A stretch of 64,000 bases of DNA from Pelagimonas sp050633425 (lineage in GTDB: Bacteria; Pseudomonadota; Alphaproteobacteria; Rhodobacterales; Rhodobacteraceae), in NCBI RefSeq assembly GCF_050633425.1, contig NZ_JBOEGM010000016.1, forward strand, positions 124,001 to 188,000. Reading direction: 5' to 3'. Shown in pieces: positions 38,067 through 45,293 of this stretch. The notes under the pieces were generated by a model. That model had not been told where the DNA came from, ran no database searches, and saw nothing but the letters and a program-made list of their open reading frames with translations. The position numbers and the translations under genes are program-made. Position 1 is the first letter of the stretch; each line of letters opens with the position of its first letter.

Positions 38067-38088
38067 GCGTTAAGACCAATCGCCAAAC

Positions 38089-38114
38089 GTATCTGCTTTG
38101 TATCTGGCCGATAC
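38089..38114 (-). promoter_or_regulatory. GATAC repeat motif, copy upstream of the RTX gene
   Basis: On the minus strand it reads GATACAAAGCAGATACG, two GATAC elements 11 bases apart at 38089-38104, plus a GATAC in the opposite orientation at 38110-38114. It is 108 bases before the RTX start and closely resembles the copy before the kinase gene (GATACAAAGCGCGATACA). Confidence 0.5.
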
Positions 38115-38221
38115 ACTTGAGACCTTGGCACCTTGGCCGCGACATTGGGCAGATACCAGACCTCTCTAAAAAGGTGGCATCTACGCGGCGGAAACGTCGC
38201 TCGCAAAACCGGAGAGAGACG

Positions 38222-39391
38222 ATGATAAAACTTCCCTTTGAATTTCCCACCTTGCTGAAGTTTGGCCGCGGAGCTTCCCCGTTGGGCATCAAAGAGAGCC
38301 AGCCAGAGCCACGTGAAGTACGTGGCGAGAACGATCTGCCCAACGTCGAACTTGGCAAGTTTTTGGGCGATCCGATCGAGTTGATTTCGACGCTGCCCCT
38401 ACGCCTGCCGCTGGCACAGATCGCCAAGCTGGCCTTGGGCAAGGATGATGGTCGAGGCAGCGGTCCAACCGACATCCTGATTGGCGATGGTGCCAATGAC
38501 ACCATCCAGGGCACGGAAGGGAATGACACGATCTATGGCGGCTCTGGCGATGACGCGATCTATGGCGACGATGGTCTGGACGTCCTCTATGGCAACTCTG
38601 GTGATGACTATTTCTCGGGCGGTGCAGGAGACGACATGCTCCATGGCGGCGCGGGGAATGACCTGGCCTATGGTGGCTCAGGCAACGACTTGGTGTCTGG
38701 CGGTTCTGGCAATGACACGCTCTGGGGCGAGTTCGGCGATGACCAGATCTATGGCGACCAGGGCAATGACCTGATGGGAGGAGGCTGGGGTGACGACCTG
38801 ATGGGAGGCGGCCAAGGCGATGACGTTATGTTTGGCCATGACGGCGACGACTATATGTCCGGCGGCACGGGCCATGATACGATGGATGGCGGCACTGGAA
38901 ACGACGACATTCGCGGCCTTGGCGGGCGGGACATCATCCGCGGCGGTGCTGGCAATGACACGATCGACGGCGGGCTGGACAAAGACATCATCTGGGGCGA
39001 GTCCGGCGACGACGTCATCTATGGAGGCAACAACGTTTCGCTTGAGAAAGGCGACGTGATGAGCGGCGGCGCGGGCAATGATACCTTCGCCTTCAAATTC
39101 GGCGACAGCGGTGGCGGGCGCTCCCTGGACAAGATCCTCGATTTTACGAAAGGTGAAGATGAAATCGCCATCGAAATGCAGTTTGAGGACGCGGCCTATA
39201 TCAACTTCACCGGAGAGGGCAGCGAGCTTTACGGTGTCGAGGGCGCGCAGATCGCTTGGACGCATACGATGGAAGGCGACCATGAGGTCACCATCCTACA
39301 GGTCCGCGACGACTATGGTCTAGAGAGCGACTATGACATCATGGTCTTTGGCCATGTGGACTTTTCCGTCGACGATTTCGCTTTGCTCTAG
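38222..39391 (+). CDS. RTX-type Ca2+-binding secreted protein
   Basis: A 389-residue protein. A unique N-terminal 80 residues (MIKLPFEFPTLLKFGRGASP onward) contain no known domain. About twenty nonapeptides follow (such as GGSGDDAIYGDDGLDVLY and GGWGDDLMGGGQGDDVMF) from about residue 85 to 285. The end (DTFAFKFGDSGGGRSLDKIL to VDFSVDDFALL) is a type I secretion-like C-terminus. GGAGAGAGACG precedes ATG 38222. It has no Sec signal and no catalytic domain, so it is probably a structural or adhesive extracellular protein. It lies directly upstream of the large sensor kinase on the same strand. Confidence 0.88.
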   Translation: MIKLPFEFPTLLKFGRGASPLGIKESQPEPREVRGENDLPNVELGKFLGDPIELISTLPLRLPLAQIAKLALGKDDGRGSGPTDILIGDGANDTIQGTEGNDTIYGGSGDDAIYGDDGLDVLYGNSGDDYFSGGAGDDMLHGGAGNDLAYGGSGNDLVSGGSGNDTLWGEFGDDQIYGDQGNDLMGGGWGDDLMGGGQGDDVMFGHDGDDYMSGGTGHDTMDGGTGNDDIRGLGGRDIIRGGAGNDTIDGGLDKDIIWGESGDDVIYGGNNVSLEKGDVMSGGAGNDTFAFKFGDSGGGRSLDKILDFTKGEDEIAIEMQFEDAAYINFTGEGSELYGVEGAQIAWTHTMEGDHEVTILQVRDDYGLESDYDIMVFGHVDFSVDDFALL

Positions 39392-39435
39392 GAGTGAGCC
39401 TGCAACCAGGCACCGGCCCCTGACTTGGGGTCGGC

Positions 39436-39465
39436 TGATACAATTGATACAAAGCGCGATACAAA
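39436..39465 (+). promoter_or_regulatory. GATAC repeat motif, copy upstream of the hybrid kinase
   Basis: Three GATACA elements at 39437, 39446 and 39458, beginning TGATACAATTGATACA. It lies 56-85 bases before the preferred kinase start at 39521. Direct repeats of this spacing are the usual target form of OmpR-type response regulators. Confidence 0.5.
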
Positions 39466-39520
39466 AGAGATGAACTTCCGTAGTCTTATAGCACCGCAAC
39501 TGGACCGAGGGCCCAAGGGA

Positions 39521-42500
39521 ATGGACGACACTCAAGCGCAAGCGGGTGTGCCGCAGACGCTGACCGCCCTGCTGCGCGGCCCCGACGCGGCGCAGACTTT
39601 AGCGCTTTTGCAGGACACGCTCGACGCGATGAAGGACGCAGTGGCGTTGTGGGATGAGGACATGAAGCTGGTCCTGCACAACCGGCAGTTCACCCAGATG
39701 GTCCTGCCCGAGGGCTTTCGCCCGCTAGAGGTTGGAGAGGACGGGATCGCCTTTGCGCGCGAGCTGTTTCATTCTGGTGCCTATGTCATGTTAGAGGGCA
39801 TGAGCCCCGACCAGTTGGCAGAGCGCATGGGCGAGATCATCCGTGACTTCACCGCCGATATGGAGATCGAGCGCACCAATGGCCGCGTCCTGGGGGCCGT
39901 GTCAAAGCGCACCGCACTTGGCGGCTACTTGCTGAACGTCTTTGACAAGACCGACACCAAACGCGCCGAGGCTGCAGAGGCCAAGAAGCTAGAGGCCGTC
40001 AACGATGCGGTTGAGGCGCTGGAAGAAGGCTTCTCGCTTTGGGACGCCGATATGAAATTCCTTTTCTGCAATGACCGCTACATGGAGATCGTCTTTCCCC
40101 CCGATTACCCCCGGATCGAGCCGGGGGCCAACGCCACAGAGGTGGTGCCGAAGTTCTTCGAAGGGGACCGCCTGATCGTGCCCGAGGGTGTGCCGACCGA
40201 GGCGCTGGTGCAGGACGTGATCGACTGGATCACCAGCTTTGGCGGGGCGCGAGAGTTCTACTTTAGGGACGGGCGCGTCATGCGCGCCGCGCCGCACCGC
40301 ACCAAGCTGGGCGGCTTTCTGATTACTGTCACCGACGTCACGGAGGTGCGCAACGCGGAAGCCAAGCGCCTAGAGGCGGTGAATGACGCGGTCGGCGGGC
40401 TGGAGGAGGGGTTCGTGCTGATGGATCACGATCTTAACTTCATGCTCTGCAACCCCCGTTTCATGGAACTTACCTACCCGCAGGGGCATCCGCAGCTTGA
40501 ACCGGGCACCTCCGCCCGGGACGCGATGCGCGTGTTATATGATACGGGCGAGTTGATGCTGGGTCGTATTGACCGCGAGGACTTCGCAGAACAGACGGTG
40601 CAATGGATTAAGGAGCTGCGCGCGCCCCGTGAGTATCACTTTAAGAACGGGCGGGTCACCCGTACTCGGGTCACCAAGACCGCGCTGGGGGGCTATCTGG
40701 CGCTGATCCGCGACGTCACCGAAGAGCGCAATACGCAAGCCAAGGCCCGCGACATGCTCTTTGACGCCATCGAAAGCCTTGAAGAGGGCTTTGCGCTTTA
40801 CGACGAGGATCTGCGCTTTGTCACCTGCAACCAGAACTATGTCGATATGGCGCTGTTCTACCGAGGCAGCCCCTACACGCTCGGATCGTCTCTGGAAGAG
40901 CACGCACGCGAAAGCTTCCGGTCCGGCGCCGTGGATCTGCCGCCCGGCGTGACAGAGGACATAATGGCCGCTGATGTGGTGGCTTGGATCAGCGGTGCCG
41001 GAGAGCCGCGCGAGTTCACCTTTAAGACAGGCCGGATCATCCGTATGACCGCCAAGCGCACTGCATTGGGGGGATTCATGGTCACGGTGATGGACCTGAC
41101 CCAAGAGCGTAACTCAGAGGCCAAGGCCCGCGAGCTTGTCTTTGACGCGATGGAATCGCTCGAAGAGGGGTTCGCGCTTTGGGACAGTGAGTGGCGCTTT
41201 GTGATGTGTAATCAAAAGCATATCAACATCGTGATCCCCTACCGCGACACGCCCTATGACGTGGGTGCCCATGCCACAGATACGATCCGCGAAGCCGTGG
41301 AATCAGGAATCTACGTAATCCCCGACGGTGTCACGCCAGATGAGTTCATGGCGGGGTTCGAGGAGTGGACGCAGCAATACGGCAACTCGATTGACGTCCG
41401 GTTCACCGATGGGCGCACGGTTGTCATGACCCCACATAAGACCGATCTGGGCGGCTTCCTTCTGACTTCGATCGATGTCACCGAAGAGCGCAACTCCGAG
41501 GCTCGCGCCCGCGACATGCTGCTCGACGCCTTCCAATCGCTGGACGATGGGCTGGTCCTTTGCGACGCGGATATGAACTATGTCTTCGGCAACGACTCTT
41601 GGAAGCGGATGATGTTCGACGGGTTGGAGCAGAACATCCCCCAGCCCGGCGACAGCGTGATCGACAACCTGATCGGGCATGTGCGCAGCGGCTACTATGC
41701 CATTCCCGAGGGCCAAAGTCAGGACGATTACATCGCTTGGATGATGGGCGAGATGGCGCAGCATGGCAAACAGATCCACTATTCCGCCGCCGATGGGCGG
41801 CATTTTGTGGGCTCGTCGCACCAAACCTCCTTTGGCGGGGCGCTTTTGTTTATCCGCGATGTCACCGAGGTGGAGCGCGCGGAAGAAAGACGGCTTGAGG
41901 CGGTGACCGACGCGCTGAATGCCGCCGACTATCCGATGGTGCTATTTTCTGGGGATCGCAGCTTTGTTCTCGCCAACGACGCCTGGTATCGGATGATCGC
42001 CCCCACCGGTCTCGTGCCCACGACTGGGGACGATGGCGAAGCTTTCTTTAAGGCAATGATCGACAGCGGTTATTTCATTATCCCCGATGGCTTGACCCCT
42101 GCCGAACTGTACCAGGTCGGTTTAGCATCCATCTACGGCTATAACCGCGAGTTCCCTCTCACCACCTCTGATGGTCGCCTCTTCCTGGGTTCCTCTAGCA
42201 AAACCGCCCTGGGCGGCTTCCTCATTTCCTACCGCGACATCACCGAGCAAACCCGGACCCAGCAAGAACTTGAACAGCAACGCGAGACGGTCCACCAGAA
42301 CGAAAAGCTCTCAGCGCTGGGTGAATTGCTGGCAGGCGTCGCGCATGAGCTGAACAACCCGCTCTCGGTCGTCTTTGGTTATAGCCAGATGCTGCAAGGC
42401 AAAGTCTCTGACCCGGTGACGGCAGAGCGGATCGACCTGATCTGCCAATCCGCCGAGCGCGCTGCCAAAATCGTGAAAACGTTCCTCGCTATGGCGCGCC

Positions 42501-43408
42501 AGCGACCCACCAAGATCGAGACATGCTCCATCAACGATATCGCCACCACCGCGCTTGAGGTCTCAAGCTACAGCCTAAAGTCCAACGGTACAGAGGTACT
42601 GACCCATTTTGACCCGGACGCGCCACCGATCCAGGGCGACTTCGACCAATTGGCACAGGTCTTCTCTAACCTGATCATTAACGCAGGGCATGCCGTCGAG
42701 GCGCAGCGCGGGGCGGGGCAGATCGTCGTGAAAAGCTTCTATGATGCAGTGCGCGACGAGACCGTGGTTGAGATACGCGATAACGGCCGCGGCATCCCCA
42801 AAGACATCCAGACGCGCATATTCGAACCCTTCTTCACCACCAAAGAGGTGGGCGAAGGCACAGGCGTGGGGCTTGCCTTTAGCCACCGGATCATCAGCAG
42901 CCATGAGGGCGCGCTTGATCTTCAATCCGCCCCTGGCAAGGGCACCAGTTTCTTTGTGCGCTTGAAGGCGGCAGACGAGGCAGAAATTGACGCAACGAAC
43001 CAAAACACAGTTGCCGGTGCTTTGGGGCCGAAACGCGTGCTTGTCCTCGATGACGAAGAGGGCGTTGCGCAGCTTGTTGCGGACCTGCTTACCGATGAGG
43101 GGCTTCACGTGACCAAGATGACCAATCCGCGCAAAGCCCTCCGCCTTGTGGCCTCCCAGACGTTCGACGCGGTGGTGAGCGACTTCAAGATGCCGGACAT
43201 GGACGGCCGGTCGTTCTTTGAGGCCGCGCGCGCACTGGTGCCAGAGATCGCAACAAGGGTCGGCTTCATGACCGGCGACGCCATGAGCGCCCATGTCGCC
43301 GCGTTTCTGGTGCAATCTGGTTGCCCGCATATCGAAAAACCCATTGTAAAGGAAGAGCTTATGGCGCTCTTGGCGCAAATCTCAGCCCCCTCGGAGACCG
43401 CAACATGA
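39521..43408 (+). CDS. Seven-PAS hybrid histidine kinase with C-terminal receiver
   Basis: A soluble sensor kinase of about 1295 residues. Seven PAS-like units of about 125 residues follow each other, each with a core like ALEEGFSLWDADMKFLFCND and an end like TKLGGFLITVTDVTEVRN. A HisKA domain follows (ELLAGVAHELNNPLSVVFGY, with His in AHELNNP), then an HATPase domain (NLIINAGHAVEA, DNGRGIP, GEGTGVGLAF) and a receiver domain (VLVLDDEEGVAQL, phospho-acceptor Asp in VVSDFKMPDMDG, Lys in HIEKPI). There are no membrane segments, so the signal is internal. ATG 39521 is chosen for GAGG ten bases upstream. ATG 39470 and TTG 39425 are alternatives. It overlaps the response regulator gene by ATGA. Confidence 0.9.
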   Translation: MDDTQAQAGVPQTLTALLRGPDAAQTLALLQDTLDAMKDAVALWDEDMKLVLHNRQFTQMVLPEGFRPLEVGEDGIAFARELFHSGAYVMLEGMSPDQLAERMGEIIRDFTADMEIERTNGRVLGAVSKRTALGGYLLNVFDKTDTKRAEAAEAKKLEAVNDAVEALEEGFSLWDADMKFLFCNDRYMEIVFPPDYPRIEPGANATEVVPKFFEGDRLIVPEGVPTEALVQDVIDWITSFGGAREFYFRDGRVMRAAPHRTKLGGFLITVTDVTEVRNAEAKRLEAVNDAVGGLEEGFVLMDHDLNFMLCNPRFMELTYPQGHPQLEPGTSARDAMRVLYDTGELMLGRIDREDFAEQTVQWIKELRAPREYHFKNGRVTRTRVTKTALGGYLALIRDVTEERNTQAKARDMLFDAIESLEEGFALYDEDLRFVTCNQNYVDMALFYRGSPYTLGSSLEEHARESFRSGAVDLPPGVTEDIMAADVVAWISGAGEPREFTFKTGRIIRMTAKRTALGGFMVTVMDLTQERNSEAKARELVFDAMESLEEGFALWDSEWRFVMCNQKHINIVIPYRDTPYDVGAHATDTIREAVESGIYVIPDGVTPDEFMAGFEEWTQQYGNSIDVRFTDGRTVVMTPHKTDLGGFLLTSIDVTEERNSEARARDMLLDAFQSLDDGLVLCDADMNYVFGNDSWKRMMFDGLEQNIPQPGDSVIDNLIGHVRSGYYAIPEGQSQDDYIAWMMGEMAQHGKQIHYSAADGRHFVGSSHQTSFGGALLFIRDVTEVERAEERRLEAVTDALNAADYPMVLFSGDRSFVLANDAWYRMIAPTGLVPTTGDDGEAFFKAMIDSGYFIIPDGLTPAELYQVGLASIYGYNREFPLTTSDGRLFLGSSSKTALGGFLISYRDITEQTRTQQELEQQRETVHQNEKLSALGELLAGVAHELNNPLSVVFGYSQMLQGKVSDPVTAERIDLICQSAERAAKIVKTFLAMARQRPTKIETCSINDIATTALEVSSYSLKSNGTEVLTHFDPDAPPIQGDFDQLAQVFSNLIINAGHAVEAQRGAGQIVVKSFYDAVRDETVVEIRDNGRGIPKDIQTRIFEPFFTTKEVGEGTGVGLAFSHRIISSHEGALDLQSAPGKGTSFFVRLKAADEAEIDATNQNTVAGALGPKRVLVLDDEEGVAQLVADLLTDEGLHVTKMTNPRKALRLVASQTFDAVVSDFKMPDMDGRSFFEAARALVPEIATRVGFMTGDAMSAHVAAFLVQSGCPHIEKPIVKEELMALLAQISAPSETAT

Positions 43409-44109
43409 GTGAGCAAACCATTATCCTTTGCGACGACGAGGCACCCCTGCGCCGGATGCTGAAGGACCACCTGACGGAGTGTGGTTACCGTGTCATTGAG
43501 GCCGCAAATGGCAATGAGTTGCTGACGCTTGTGGAAGACACCGCGCCCGACCTGATCATCTTGGATGTGCGGATGCCGCAAAAGGATGGGCTCTCTGCGT
43601 TGCGCGATCTGCGCCTATCTAGCCAAGTGCCGGTGATGATGCTGACGGCAGCCGGCGAGGTGGTTGACAAGGTCTTGGGGCTGGAGTTTGGGGCCGACGA
43701 TTATCTTGTAAAACCGGTGGACTTGCGTGAACTAGAGGCACGCGTCAAAGCTGCGATCCGCCGCAGTGCGGTGCAGGTGGCGCAGCACAAAGAGGCAGAA
43801 CGGATCAGCGGAACAGTGCCCTTTGGCCCTTGCAGGCTGGATTTGGATGCAGCGCGGCTCTTTGGGCCGGACGGGGAGGAAATCGCCGTCACTTCTATGG
43901 AGTTCAGCCTACTGTAGGTCTTTGCGACAAATCCTGGCCGGACGTTGAACCGCGACCAGCTGCTAGAGCAGGCCCATGACCGCGGCTGGGAGCCCTTTGA
44001 CCGCTCCATTGATTTGCGTATCTCGCGCATTCGCCGCAAGGTAGAGCCGAACCCAACCAAGCCAGAGGTGATCCGCACGGTGCGCGGGATCGGGTATATT
44101 TTCGGCTGA
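43405..44109 (+). pseudogene. OmpR-family response regulator interrupted by an in-frame amber codon
   Basis: The gene would encode 234 residues. The receiver domain is complete (TIILCDDEAPLRRML, Asp in LIILDVRMPQKDG, Thr in VMMLTAAGE, Lys in YLVKPVDL). The winged-helix domain runs to the normal end (RRKVEPNPTKPEVIRTVRGI, then GYIFG and TGA at 44107). Codon 171 is TAG (43915-43917), within EFSLL-stop-VFATNPGRTL where OmpR proteins have a sense codon. One base change from AAG, CAG or GAG would explain it. No indel is present and the downstream frame is intact. The made product would be a 170-residue receiver with a truncated DNA-binding domain, unless the stop is read through or is a sequence error. 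Confidence 0.85.
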
Positions 44110-44228
44110 CCCTGTGCGTGGGCAAATCCTCGCTGAGTGTATCGCGTGCAAAATATCTGCGATATTTCCAGACACCGCCTGTGTATAGATAGCGCGAAAA
44201 CTTCTCAGTCAGCCGTTTTTAATCGCGA

Positions 44229-44256
44229 AAAGCGCCCTCCAAATCAGAGGGCGCTT
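44229..44256 (-). terminator. Intrinsic terminator for the small exported protein gene
   Basis: AAGCGCCCTC pairs with GAGGGCGCTT around a short loop. On the minus strand the stem is followed by TTTT. It lies 35 bases beyond the stop of the minus-strand gene and may also serve the converging kinase operon. Confidence 0.7.
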
Positions 44257-44290
44257 CGTCTGTCGTGAGATAAAGACCTGAAGGGCAGCA

Positions 44291-44572
44291 TCACCCGCCG
44301 CGTGTCGGCGCAAATGTTGCAACACCCTTGCCCGGCTTCGAGCGGTCAGGCACCGATGGGTGCGGGGTATTGGTTTGCACCGTGTTCGCGCCGGGTTTTT
44401 GCGTCGGCGACAGGCCGCCGTGCTTGGCGCAGGCCACCTCAGAGGTGATCTCGTCGCCAGTCAGATTGTAGATCGTGCCGTCGGCACAGACCACATGTCC
44501 GGCCTGGGCGGTCGAGGCAAAGGCAAGAGTAGCAATGGTCAGGGGCAAGGCGGCCAGGAATGTGAGTTTCAT
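44291..44572 (-). CDS. Small exported protein of unknown function
   Basis: A 93-residue protein with a clear signal peptide (MKLTFLAALPLTIATLAFAS, cleaved after STAQA). The mature part has two cysteines in VVCADGTIYNLTG and VACAKHGGLSPTQK, reminiscent of small DUF3761-like domains, followed by a proline/threonine-rich tail. AAGGAAAA precedes the ATG. A TTGATACAA motif lies 22-38 bases upstream, linking it to the kinase/RTX neighbourhood. Function unknown. Confidence 0.7.
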   Translation of the reverse strand: MKLTFLAALPLTIATLAFASTAQAGHVVCADGTIYNLTGDEITSEVACAKHGGLSPTQKPGANTVQTNTPHPSVPDRSKPGKGVATFAPTRGG

Positions 44573-44593
44573 CGGTTTTTTCCTTTATCACGT

Positions 44594-44610
44594 TTGATAC
44601 AAATGGTTGA
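44594..44610 (+). promoter_or_regulatory. GATAC repeat motif, copy upstream of the small exported protein
   Basis: TTGATACAAATGGTTGA, matching 14 of 17 positions of the copy at 36952. It is upstream of the minus-strand gene starting at 44572. Confidence 0.45.
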
Positions 44611-45293
44611 CGGCTTTCAGTGCCGATGAAGCTGTTTTGACGGATGCTCGGATCAGTTTGACGTTGCCAAATGTGTCAATTGTAAATCAGGGAAAGAGGG
44701 GCCTGCTTGGAGCTATAGAGGCGACCATAACAGCCATACATATTGTCTTCGGCTCAACACCAGATACGCAGTTCCTGCACTTTGTATGCACTTTCGGCAG
44801 GGTCGTCGAAAAATGAAAAGCTGATCGGCAGGGGTTGGGCTCGAAAGCTCCCGCGCGCTTGGTGAGGTCAGGACACATAGCTGGAATATGACGGTTTTTA
44901 CGATGCAAATGGCTGACGCGAAACTCAGGCATATAGGTTGTATCGCATCGCAATCCGTCGCCGATCCTTCAGTCGATCGTATTTCTGTTCGATTTTGCCC
45001 AATACTTCCAACCGGGCAAGCCGCAACTGAACGCATGTATTGAACGCAACAACCGGACCGTTCGCGGTGCAGGGCAGGGGCAATACATCTTTGGAACCAG
45101 CGAGGCGGCACAAGAGCAGGCAACCAAACGCTTCAATGGGCATCGGTAGCATCACACACGCCGCAAAACTGGACGCAGCGGCGTGGATTCTAAGGCTGGG
45201 CCGCATTTAAAATGTGTGGGTGACCGTCTCACTTACAAATTTAAGAAATAGGCTTACCAGCCTCCCGCTGGTATTTGACACGCCAATTGAGTG
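44611..45293. other. Region with an IS fragment and no intact gene
   Basis: About 680 bases between the small exported protein and the DUF6493-like gene. Apart from the IS5-type fragment at 44884-45000, nothing is recognised. Confidence 0.4.
44884..45000 (-). pseudogene. C-terminal fragment of an IS5-family transposase
   Basis: On the minus strand KIEQKYDRLKDRRRIAMRYN (44996-44937) is followed, after a frame change, by SFASAICIVKTVIF (44925-44884). Together these match the end of IS5-type transposases, which read like IExxFxRLKDWRRIAxRYD and then FFSAICIAATVIF. Only this tail remains, and it is frameshifted. It is of a different subgroup from the remnant at 22950. Confidence 0.65.
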
